Part shown: piece after piece, positions 1 to 5,639 of the stretch
Position numbering within the stretch: the first letter of the stretch is position 1
Layout of the letters: every line of letters begins with the position of its first letter
Origin: Catenibacterium mitsuoka_A
Lineage (GTDB): Bacteria; Bacillota_I; Bacilli_A; Erysipelotrichales; Coprobacillaceae
Strand: one strand, 5' to 3'
Assembly (NCBI RefSeq): GCF_964259225.1
Contig: NZ_CAXVKN010000087.1
Length of the DNA: 7,703 nucleotides
Program-made: the position numbers and the translations under genes
The notes under the pieces: generated by a model
What the model was told of the DNA's origin: nothing
The model's input: the letters and a program-made list of their open reading frames with translations, nothing else
Databases searched by the model: none

Positions 1-9
1 CAAGCAAGC

Positions 10-55
10 AAAAAATGAAAATACCAATTTGGGATAGCCCAATTGATATTTTCAT
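10..55 (-). terminator. Intrinsic terminator of the mscL operon
   Basis: On the minus strand a long hairpin follows the mscL stop. The arms are 15-33 and 38-55: nine A/T-rich pairs at the base, one A-C mismatch, five pairs, a bulged T at 30, and three G-C pairs closing a 4-nt loop at 34-37. A run of six T (complement of A10-A15) follows directly. Only the minus strand has the T-run, so it should stop transcription coming from mscL. Confidence 0.8.
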
Positions 56-74
56 CTAATTTGTCAACAATCTG

Positions 75-99
75 AAGCACTTAGGTGCTTATTTTTTTT
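75..99 (+). terminator. Intrinsic terminator for plus-strand transcription entering from the left
   Basis: AAGCAC and GTGCTT form a perfect 6-bp stem around the loop TTAG. An A and then eight T follow on the plus strand. The minus strand has no T-run after this stem, so the terminator acts on a convergent plus-strand gene outside the window. It overlaps the last codons of mscL, where the T-run encodes the Lys-rich C-terminus. Confidence 0.7.
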
Positions 100-484
100 C
101 TTTTAAAAGATCTCTGATTTCTTCTAATAATACAATGTCTTCTGGCTTTGGTGCAGGTGCTGCTTTTTCTTCTTCCTTCTTACGGAAACTCACGACCTTA
201 TTAATCGCTTTAATACAGACAAAGATACAGAAAGCCATTAATAAGAAGTTAATAAGGTTAGAAAGGAATGATCCATACTTGATATTAATATTATTAATCT
301 TAAGAGTTAATTCTGTAATATCAGATGAAATCTTAATGATTGCAGATAGTACAGGCATAATAATGTCCTGTACAAGAGATTTAACAACAGCAGTAATAGC
401 AGTACCTAAAATAACACCGACAGCCATATCAATGACATTGCCTTTAAATGCGAATTCTTTGAATTCGTTCCATAGCTTTTTCAT
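89..484 (-). CDS. mscL: Large-conductance mechanosensitive channel MscL
   Basis: This is a homopentameric plasma-membrane channel that opens under membrane tension and releases solutes during hypo-osmotic shock. The protein is 131 aa, normal for the family. The family signature lies at residues 15-25 (GNVIDMAVGVI), inside the pore-lining first transmembrane helix (about 17-48). By alignment to E. coli MscL, the constriction positions L19 and V23 become M20 and V24 here. A short external loop spans about 50-72, the second helix is about 74-98, and a charged C-terminal helix (EEIRDLLKEKK) forms the cytoplasmic bundle. The ATG is preceded by GGGGAG at suitable spacing. It begins 23 nt after the third SseB-like gene and no promoter is evident between them, so co-transcription is likely. 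The 3' end is flanked by two opposing terminators. Confidence 0.97.
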   Translation of the reverse strand: MKKLWNEFKEFAFKGNVIDMAVGVILGTAITAVVKSLVQDIIMPVLSAIIKISSDITELTLKINNINIKYGSFLSNLINFLLMAFCIFVCIKAINKVVSFRKKEEEKAAPAPKPEDIVLLEEIRDLLKEKK

Positions 485-507
485 GTTGTATCTCCCCTAT
501 ATTTAGT

Positions 508-1488
508 TTATGCAGCAGGTGTTTCGTCTTCTTCCTGATGACCGCTTATAGCCTTAATGAATTCCTTGCCGATAACAAATGCCTGATCAAATGGATTGAT
601 TAATAAAGCATCATATTCTCCAGCACCGAAGAATGTAGCAATATGCTGATCAAATGGACGACATTCGCTGATTAATACCTGTCCTTCCTTTAACTCAACA
701 TTATCTTTGATTCCCCATTTATCAATCTGTTCATTAGATGTAAAGAGTGGGAAATAGCTTAATTCATTACCTTCATCATCTTCTGCAGATAATGAAGGAA
801 TAATCATAGATGCATCCTTTTTTAATTCATATGTGCCATCTGGTAAAGTAACTAAATCTGATTTATTCACAATCGTCATTAATGCAAGACATGAACGTTC
901 AACTACATCTTCCATAAGTGATTGGAATTTATCTTTTTCTTCTTCACCTTGTGCTTCCATATATTCATCATATAACCAAGAGAACTCCATATTACCTGGT
1001 ACTCTATGACCAATTGTTTCATGATGGTCTACACCGTCATTTTCTTCAATACCCATATGGCTTAATGTGTTTCTATCTAGAGTAAATGCATCTGTTTCTG
1101 GATCAATGACCATACCATAGATTTCATCATCACCTGTATTGAATAATTCATTTAATAAGAATTCATAGTCTACTTCTACTAATACATTATGACGATCTGG
1201 GAAATCAGAATCTTCTAGAATAGAAGAGTTCTGTGCATTTTCTACAGTCGTATAAATCGCATACCATTCATCTCCGTCATCATCACATACTGTCTGTAAA
1301 AAGTATGAATCTTCATCATCATCGTCTACAGAAATATATGTAAGGAATGTAGAAGCCTTTAATGTATGCATTAAATCATCTTCTAGTTTAGTGGCAGTAA
1401 AAGAAGCTTCTCCATATTTACCACAGCTTTCTTTCCATTCTTTATCAGTTGTTTCTACTGGTGTTGTGTTTAATAATGGTTTACTCAT
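508..1488 (-). CDS. SseB-like two-unit protein, third of three tandem paralogues
   Basis: The predicted protein is 326 aa, acidic, with no signal peptide or membrane segment, so probably cytoplasmic. It is clearly homologous to the two genes upstream. Each protein holds two similar units with a P-x-FT-like strand and then a hydrophobic strand ending in NPF. Here the first unit has YAIYTTVEN (about 76-84) and GMVIDPE (125-131), so its NPF has drifted. The second has FPLFTSNEQI (246-255) and ALLINPF (294-300). A linker motif, GVDHH (152-156), is shared with the paralogues. The pattern resembles the SseB N-terminal domain family, whose biochemical role is poorly defined; the name rests on motif resemblance only. 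Start: GGAGGAG is embedded in the last codons of the preceding gene, 4 nt before this ATG, which points to translational coupling. Confidence 0.75.
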   Translation of the reverse strand: MSKPLLNTTPVETTDKEWKESCGKYGEASFTATKLEDDLMHTLKASTFLTYISVDDDDEDSYFLQTVCDDDGDEWYAIYTTVENAQNSSILEDSDFPDRHNVLVEVDYEFLLNELFNTGDDEIYGMVIDPETDAFTLDRNTLSHMGIEENDGVDHHETIGHRVPGNMEFSWLYDEYMEAQGEEEKDKFQSLMEDVVERSCLALMTIVNKSDLVTLPDGTYELKKDASMIIPSLSAEDDEGNELSYFPLFTSNEQIDKWGIKDNVELKEGQVLISECRPFDQHIATFFGAGEYDALLINPFDQAFVIGKEFIKAISGHQEEDETPAA

Positions 1489-1492
1489 TCTT

Positions 1493-2458
1493 TTACTCCT
1501 CCCCTTCTATTAATCCCATTGTAGTTAGGATTTCTTTTGTAAGTACAATATTATCTGTGAATGGATTAATAACGAGTGCATCAAAGGCTTCACCATTATT
1601 AAGTCCTCCTAGATGAGTAACAAGATCAGCAGTCAGTAGCATAGATTTTCTTTCTTCATCTTCAGCATTCCAGCCATCTAATGTTTCAATATCTTCCTGT
1701 GATGTAAAGATTGGAACAATATTAGCCTGATCACCATTATCTTCACTTGATAACATTCTAATCGCAAAATCTGCATCTGATCTAGCAACGTATGTATTAC
1801 CATCTTCTACTACTAAATCTTCTTTTCTTACCATAATAGGTAATGCGAATAAAGCATCATCAAATGCTTCAGCCATATGACTAAAGATTTCTGCTTTCTT
1901 ATCATCATCTTCAGTATTCTGGAAAATCTTCCAAATTTCTTTAATAAAGATATTTGCAGGAGTAATGTTACCTAAATCTTCTGTATGGTCTAAACCATTA
2001 CATAAACGTTTAGAAATCTGTACTAATTCTTCTCTTGTAAGAATATAGTCATCACTAAATGGGTTAATCACAATACCATCAATTTGATTACCATCAGCAA
2101 GTGTAAGTTCTTTTGCTAGGAAAGCATAGTTGACTTCTACTGCTTCTACTTTTCTTCCTGGCATTGATGTTTCAGGTTTCGGAAGACTGCTTTTTAATTC
2201 TTTTAATGAAGTATAAACAGAAATAAAATTCTTACTTCCATCCTGTGGTGAAATAGTAAAGAATGAATGATCATATTCTAAATTTTCACCACTTTCTGGT
2301 AGATTCATATAACCATAATAATGTGATTCTGTTAGGTTCTTAAGAAATGCTTTGTAAGCTACTTCTTTGTCATCCTGAGCTTTTTTCCATGCATCAAGGG
2401 AGTCAGTCCATCTTGATGTAGTAAATGCTTGAGCATCTTTTAAAGGTTTGTAATTCAA
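1493..2458 (-). CDS. SseB-like two-unit protein, second of three tandem paralogues
   Basis: The protein is 321 aa when started at the TTG at 2458-2456. An in-frame ATG at 2506 would add 16 residues, but it overlaps the preceding gene by 35 nt and its extra residues match neither paralogue. The TTG is preceded by GGAGG with 8-nt spacing, and this start gives a length close to the siblings (320 and 326 aa). Unit one: ISVYTSLKEL (79-88) and GIVINPF (128-134). Linker motif GLDH (155-158). Unit two: VPIFTSQEDI (248-257) and ALVINPF (294-300). Both NPF motifs are intact. The protein is soluble, acidic and without a signal peptide. Family assignment to SseB-like proteins is by motif; no function is established. 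Confidence 0.75.
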   Translation of the reverse strand: MNYKPLKDAQAFTTSRWTDSLDAWKKAQDDKEVAYKAFLKNLTESHYYGYMNLPESGENLEYDHSFFTISPQDGSKNFISVYTSLKELKSSLPKPETSMPGRKVEAVEVNYAFLAKELTLADGNQIDGIVINPFSDDYILTREELVQISKRLCNGLDHTEDLGNITPANIFIKEIWKIFQNTEDDDKKAEIFSHMAEAFDDALFALPIMVRKEDLVVEDGNTYVARSDADFAIRMLSSEDNGDQANIVPIFTSQEDIETLDGWNAEDEERKSMLLTADLVTHLGGLNNGEAFDALVINPFTDNIVLTKEILTTMGLIEGEE

Positions 2459-2471
2459 CTTGTTTTCCTCC
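2456..2471 (-). promoter_or_regulatory. RBS and TTG start of the second SseB-like gene
   Basis: Directly after the TAA of the first paralogue the minus strand reads GGAGG, eight bases, then TTG. The site decides the start codon of the second paralogue. The weak TTG codon placed right after the upstream stop suggests coupled translation. Confidence 0.75.
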
Positions 2472-3434
2472 TTAGTTGATAGTTTCTTTATTATAAAACA
2501 TTTCATCTAACATGTCTTTAGAAAACCCTAGATGATCTGTAAAAGGATTAATGAGAATACCACAAAATGCATCACTAGAAAAGAGTACATCTCTGTATGA
2601 ATCAAATGACTGACATGTAATAATCATTTCCATGTCTGGTTCATCATGATCAAGATTCATTCTTTTAATATCATTTAATCCTGTAAATAAACTAATATAG
2701 AGTTTATTAGGATCAGCATGAGAACACATAAGTGGTTTGATATAAATATCAGCACCTGTATGCATTGCAAGTTCTCCTGTCTTATTTGTATATAAGTCTT
2801 TCTTATTTACAAGTACTGGACAGGCAAAGACCCCATCCTCCATAAGGTCTTCTACACTTTCTTTTAATAACTCTTTTACATGAGGATCTTTACCATTAGA
2901 ATGATAGATCTTCATATTTTTTCTAAACTTTAAATTAGCTGGCACAAGACTTGGTAAGTCTTTATGATGATTAATACCTGTTGTTGTATTGTGCCCTATA
3001 CTATTTAATAGCTTCTCATCTGCAATAAGCTTTTGTGAGAAAGGATTAATCACTAGACCACTTAAACCTTCTGTACGTGTATATATCTCTTCTAAGAGGC
3101 GTTTATAGGATGCTACCATTATTTCTACCTGGTAGCCTTCTTGTGGTTCTGGAAGGTCTATATAGTCTGTTATTTCCTTTATATTTGTGAAAGCAGGTAA
3201 ATAGGATTGTTGATCTTCATTAGATACAGAAATGATTTCATAATCGGAATCATCATTGTTTAATGGTCTTTGAACCATTACAAGATAATCTGAATGAGAG
3301 ATTAAATAATGAAAATGTTCTGTAATATCTGTATTTAAATTATAGTCCTGATACCAAAGGCTAAAGAAATCATTCCATTCTTCATCATCAGGATAATATT
3401 GTGGTGATACAATACTTAAACCATTGTAATCCAT
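2472..3434 (-). CDS. SseB-like two-unit protein, first of three tandem paralogues
   Basis: The protein is 320 aa, acidic and soluble-looking. Unit one shows LPAFTNIKEI (79-88) and GLVINPF (126-132). The linker motif is GINHH (153-157). Unit two shows ISLFTGLNDI (247-256) and GILINPF (292-298). The same order and spacing recur in both downstream genes, so the three arose by gene duplication of a protein that already had two units. The resemblance is to the SseB N-terminal domain family (strand-rich, with a conserved NP turn). In most bacteria such proteins are of unknown role, so no activity is assigned. The ATG follows AGGAGG with 7-nt spacing. An extended -10 promoter lies just upstream, and the HAD gene ends 64 nt before it. 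Confidence 0.75.
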   Translation of the reverse strand: MDYNGLSIVSPQYYPDDEEWNDFFSLWYQDYNLNTDITEHFHYLISHSDYLVMVQRPLNNDDSDYEIISVSNEDQQSYLPAFTNIKEITDYIDLPEPQEGYQVEIMVASYKRLLEEIYTRTEGLSGLVINPFSQKLIADEKLLNSIGHNTTTGINHHKDLPSLVPANLKFRKNMKIYHSNGKDPHVKELLKESVEDLMEDGVFACPVLVNKKDLYTNKTGELAMHTGADIYIKPLMCSHADPNKLYISLFTGLNDIKRMNLDHDEPDMEMIITCQSFDSYRDVLFSSDAFCGILINPFTDHLGFSKDMLDEMFYNKETIN

Positions 3435-3456
3435 TAAAAAACCTCCTTCCTTCTCT

Positions 3457-3465
3457 ATTGTACCA
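3457..3465 (-). promoter_or_regulatory. Extended -10 promoter for the SseB-like/mscL operon
   Basis: The minus strand reads TGGTACAAT (complement of 3457-3465), an extended -10 with one mismatch to TATAAT and a TG at the right distance. No good -35 is visible 16-18 nt upstream. The start point would be near 3450, giving a short leader before the RBS. No terminator is seen after the HAD gene, so read-through from its promoter is also likely. Confidence 0.45.
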
Positions 3466-3498
3466 TGTTAGAGATGATAAGAGGTTTGTATTCTTCAA

Positions 3499-4152
3499 TT
3501 ATTTTATTAAATCTAGTACTTTCAGAAGATTTTCTTTGATGCACAACAAGTGTGATTGTGTCATATCACTAATATCTACTAAATCAGGTACTCCAATAAC
3601 ATCAATACCTGCAGCATCTGCCGCAATAATACCATTTCTAGAATCTTCTAAAATGAATGTTTCTTCTTTATTTAATCCATAGATTTCAATAGCTTTATTG
3701 AAAATTTCAGGATTCGGTTTAGCACGAGTAACATGATCACCGCATACAAACTTATCAAAGTACTTGTCTAAATCTGCAGATTTTAATGAGAATAGTACAT
3801 CTGGTTCAAAAGTAGAACTAGTTAGGACTAGTGTATAACCATTATCTTTTAGATATGTTAATAATTCATGCGCACCTTTTTTTACTGGCATAGGGTTTGT
3901 TTCTAAGTACTTTCTTGTCTCAGCAATCTTGTCTTCTTTAAAACGAGTTAAGTAGTGTCTATTACCTGTAAGTTTTTCTACTATTTCTTGTGATGCTAAA
4001 CCATTTGAACCAATACATTTATAGGCAGCTTCCGGGTTAAATAGTTCGTTATGACTAGCAAATACTTTTTCCCACATCTTGATTCCTAAAGCTTCACTGT
4101 CTATGAGCAAGCCATCCATATCAAATAATACATTCTTCTTATTTTCCAACAT
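3499..4152 (-). CDS. HAD-superfamily hydrolase, beta-phosphoglucomutase-like
   Basis: The 217-aa protein is a soluble haloacid-dehalogenase-type phosphotransferase. It acts on a small phosphorylated metabolite through an aspartyl-phosphate intermediate with Mg2+. All four motifs are present: I, DMDGLLIDSE at 11-20 (nucleophile D11, acid/base D13); II, VLTSS at 109-113; III, K145 in RAKPNPEIF; IV, E169-D170 in ILEDSRNG. The segment between motifs I and II (about 20-85) fits a helical C1 cap. Sequence alone does not separate a phosphatase of sugar phosphates from a mutase of the beta-phosphoglucomutase group. The ATG at 4152 is chosen because GGAGG lies 9 nt before it; an upstream in-frame TTG (4173) would place that RBS inside the gene. 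A strong promoter is 31 nt upstream. Confidence 0.9.
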   Translation of the reverse strand: MLENKKNVLFDMDGLLIDSEALGIKMWEKVFASHNELFNPEAAYKCIGSNGLASQEIVEKLTGNRHYLTRFKEDKIAETRKYLETNPMPVKKGAHELLTYLKDNGYTLVLTSSTFEPDVLFSLKSADLDKYFDKFVCGDHVTRAKPNPEIFNKAIEIYGLNKEETFILEDSRNGIIAADAAGIDVIGVPDLVDISDMTQSHLLCIKENLLKVLDLIK

Positions 4153-4182
4153 TCTGTAATTCCTCCATATCAATACTGTATC

Positions 4183-4211
4183 ATTATATAGTGAGATTGG
4201 GTATATGTAAA
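4183..4211 (-). promoter_or_regulatory. Sigma-A-type promoter of the HAD gene
   Basis: TTTACA (complement of 4206-4211), a 17-nt spacer, then TATAAT (complement of 4183-4188). The start point would be near 4176, about 24 nt before the ATG at 4152. It is back to back with a plus-strand promoter whose -35 starts 8 nt away, so the two could affect each other. Confidence 0.75.
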
Positions 4212-4218
4212 ATAATTA

Positions 4219-4247
4219 TTGATAGCGATTACAATCTATGCTATAAT
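4219..4247 (+). promoter_or_regulatory. Sigma-A-type promoter of a short plus-strand transcript
   Basis: TTGATA at 4219-4224, a 17-nt spacer and a perfect TATAAT at 4242-4247. Expected start is about 4253-4255. No open reading frame with an RBS follows. Instead a strong terminator lies within 60 nt, so the promoter appears to drive a short RNA. Confidence 0.7.
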
Positions 4248-4253
4248 AAGAGA

Positions 4254-4308
4254 CGAAAAGAAAAGCAGAAAAAAAGACTTGAATATTCCCCCATTCGAGT
4301 CTTTTTTT
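4254..4308 (+). ncRNA. Candidate small RNA of about 55 nt
   Basis: This is a predicted transcript only. It would begin at the near-consensus promoter just upstream and end at the T-run of the hairpin at 4269-4308. The 5' part is a single-stranded purine-rich stretch of about 15 nt. The rest is a stem whose 8-nt loop is ATTCCCCC. C-rich loops in small RNAs of Bacillota often pair with Shine-Dalgarno sequences. The loop could pair with GGGGA in the mscL RBS, with the GGGGAGG before the third SseB-like gene, or with the GGGGAA before cas4, but these matches are only 5-6 nt. No known RNA family is recognised. Confidence 0.45.
4269..4308. terminator. Bidirectional intrinsic terminator
   Basis: Seven A, GACTTGAAT, loop ATTCCCCC, ATTCGAGTC and seven T form a 16-bp stem with a single G-U pair. 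Both strands show a T7 run after the GC-containing core. On the minus strand it ends the broken gene, whose stop is at 4313. On the plus strand it ends the short RNA that starts near 4254. Confidence 0.85.
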
Positions 4309-4312
4309 GCGT

Positions 4313-4885
4313 TTAATTTACTTTTTTTGATGCCTGCATGTATTCTTCTTGGCAGTGCTCCACAAATTGGGCAGCCATTGTAGTTGTATAACGTTCTGTT
4401 TCATCAATGTACTCATCAACATATACATCTGTGTGATGGCCAAATGAATGCAGAAAACTACTTAGGAGTTTTGTTAACTCATTGTAGTAATTAATTCCAT
4501 CTTGTTCTGATATCATTCCAGTCATAAGTGAATAATAGAGACAAAAGTTAACAGAACCAGGACGATTAGATGTCATAGCATCTATACCATACCAAATTGG
4601 ATTCTCATCTATTGTATATGGTCCGTTTTCCATCATAGTATATACTTCTTCTGGATCAAAAGGCATGTGTGCTTCTTCGTAAAAATCATCTAAGAGTTTA
4701 ATTTGATGTACTCTAGAGAGGGTACTGTGAGAAACGATTTGATAACTTATTCCTAAACAGTAGGTTTCGAAGCATTCTAACGCATTGATGTTGTTGAAGA
4801 GTTGTTAGTACATACTACTGTCTTTTACATTAATATAAAGGTCATTAAGTTTACGTTTAAATGCATGAAATTCGGATAGTTTCAT
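4313..4885 (-). pseudogene. Unrecognised gene interrupted by one in-frame stop
   Basis: Reading from the ATG at 4885, the frame encodes MKLSEFHAFKRKLNDLYINV, then six more codons, then TAA at 4807-4805 (codon 27). The same frame then stays open for 163 codons to the stop at 4313. There is no frame change, so one substitution explains the break. The start has an AGAGG-type RBS about 10 nt upstream, a good promoter, and a terminator directly after the stop. Without the stop the product would be 190 aa, soluble and without a signal peptide or membrane helix, rich in aromatic residues (LYYSL, EDERY-type segments) and with an HSFGHHTD stretch near residue 146. I do not recognise the family. The 117-codon segment from the ATG at 4666 lacks a good RBS and is probably the remnant rather than a gene. 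A sequencing error or a strain-specific nonsense allele cannot be excluded. Confidence 0.7.
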
Positions 4886-4911
4886 AATTGTTTTACCTCT
4901 TTCCATAATTT

Positions 4912-4939
4912 ATTATACTGATTGATTTTTTGATTTCAA
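4912..4939 (-). promoter_or_regulatory. Promoter of the interrupted gene
   Basis: TTGAAA (complement of 4934-4939), a 16-nt spacer and a perfect TATAAT (complement of 4912-4917). The start would be near 4905, about 20 nt before the ATG at 4885. The promoter looks undamaged although the gene carries a stop. Confidence 0.75.
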
Positions 4940-4952
4940 GAAATCAAAAAAT
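4925..4952. promoter_or_regulatory. 28-bp palindrome over the -35 box, likely operator
   Basis: Perfect 13-bp arms ATTTTTTGATTTC and GAAATCAAAAAAT surround AA. The centre, TGATTTC-AA-GAAATCA, is a typical dyad size for a dimeric helix-turn-helix repressor. It covers the whole -35 hexamer of the interrupted gene, so a bound protein would block it. Neither strand has a T-run after the hairpin, so a terminator role is unlikely. Confidence 0.55.
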
Positions 4953-5009
4953 GGATAGATATGAAGTGAGGATACAGATTAAATATATAAGTACTATAAT
5001 TACCACAAT

Positions 5010-5040
5010 AAAAAAACAGTACAGTTGTTAGGTGTACTGT
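5010..5040 (-). terminator. Intrinsic terminator of the CRISPR array
   Basis: On the minus strand ACAGTACA, a 9-nt loop and TGTACTGT form a perfect 8-bp stem. A T-run of seven follows, counting the last stem base. It lies 2 nt beyond the final degenerate repeat, so it would end the pre-crRNA before the promoter of the interrupted gene. Confidence 0.85.
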
Positions 5041-5042
5041 AA

Positions 5043-5076
5043 ATTTCAGATTGTCACACCCCAAGCGGGGTGCGAC
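5043..5076 (-). repeat. Degenerate leader-distal CRISPR repeat
   Basis: The hairpin half is kept but the handle half has changed: the usual GCGTGGATTGAAAT end is replaced by GTGTGACAATCTGAAAT. As a result GTCGCACCCC can pair with GGGGTGTGAC over 10 bp (one G-U pair) around GCTT. That is a longer stem than in the ordinary repeats. Decay of the last repeat is common in CRISPR arrays. Confidence 0.85.
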
Positions 5077-5482
5077 GAAGTTCCTGGTGCTACTCTTACT
5101 GTCAAGGATATTTCAATCCACGCACCCCAAGCGGGGTGCGACAGACTAAGGCTCCAACAGGATACTTATTATCTAAGATTTCAATCCACGCACCCCCAAG
5201 CGGGGTGCGACCAAGGGTGTGCAACAGGTATTTTCTTTTAAACTAATTTCAATCCACGCACCCCCAAGCGGGGTGCGACGCCAGATGTGACAGCAAGATG
5301 GTGGCTTATTCAGATTTCAATCCACGCACCCCCAAGCGGGGTGCGACTGTATGTGCATACTGCTTCAAGCTTCTTAAAAAATTTCAATCCACGCACCCCC
5401 AAGCGGGGTGCGACATCAGAATGTATCATATCCTTGACACATTGAAGCATTTCAATCCACGCACCCCCAAGCGGGGTGCGAC
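5043..5482 (-). CRISPR. Type I-C-like CRISPR array, 7 repeats and 6 spacers
   Basis: Repeats (plus coordinates): 5043-5076, 5110-5142, 5178-5211, 5246-5279, 5314-5347, 5381-5414 and 5449-5482. Spacers are 33, 35, 34, 34, 33 and 34 nt in that order. On the minus strand the repeat starts GTCGCACCCC and ends GGATTGAAAT, the subtype I-C form. It has an 8-bp stem (CGCACCCC with GGGGTGCG) and leaves the 3' ATTGAAAT handle after Cas5-type cleavage. Transcription is on the minus strand, from the cas2 side: the leader is at 5483-5638 and the degenerate repeat is at the far end. The five leader-side repeats have a 5-nt loop (GCTTG). The repeat at 5110 and the terminal one have GCTT, one base fewer. Several spacers read as open peptides on the plus strand, notably 5077-5109 and 5143-5177. 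Confidence 0.97.
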
Positions 5483-5638
5483 AGCAAAAATCGTAAAATT
5501 TATAACTAAATTCCACCATTTTTGACAAATTCATTATACCATATTTTTAGATTTACAAAAAGCATAAATATAAGTTCTTTTTTCAAAAATAATCAGGTGC
5601 GAATCTCTTAATGTTTTTATGTACACTACATATTCGCA
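5483..5638 (-). promoter_or_regulatory. CRISPR leader with array promoter
   Basis: This is a 156-nt AT-rich stretch between the cas2 stop and the newest repeat. The minus strand carries GGTATAAT, with the TATAAT as complement of 5533-5538. The T-rich -35 region (TTTTTG, 17 nt upstream) is weak. The start would be near 5526, leaving about 43 nt of leader RNA before the first repeat. New spacers would be added at 5482/5483. Confidence 0.7.
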
Positions 5639-5639
5639 C
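5597..5639 (-). other. Hairpin pair directly after cas2
   Basis: On the minus strand GTGCGAAT (5639-5632) pairs with ATTCGCAC (5604-5597). Inside, and contiguous with the first arm, ATGTA-GTG-TACAT forms a second small stem. The tail CTGATTATTTTTG is only moderately T-rich, so this could be a weak cas2 terminator, a 3' stabilising structure or a leader element. Confidence 0.4.

Noticed and set aside
135..506. Plus-strand frame of 123 codons opposite mscL
   Set aside because: Antisense shadow of a certain gene, with no RBS and no recognisable protein.
3401..3682. Plus-strand frame of 93 codons over the SseB/HAD junction
   Set aside because: Lies antisense to the HAD hydrolase end and the first paralogue start, with no RBS or promoter.
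4313..4666. A 117-aa protein starting at ATG 4666
   Set aside because: The same frame is open for 46 more codons upstream, there is no good RBS before this ATG, and a proper promoter and RBS exist at 4885. It is better read as the remainder of an interrupted gene.
4995..5000. TATAAT on the plus strand between the array and the interrupted gene
   Set aside because: No acceptable -35 lies 16-18 nt upstream, and what follows on the plus strand is only the antisense of the array.
5032..5534. Open frames across the array with repeated PQAGCD, PRTPKRGA or RTPLGGAWIE peptides
   Set aside because: They are translations of CRISPR repeats in different frames. They have no RBS and their periodicity is that of the repeats.
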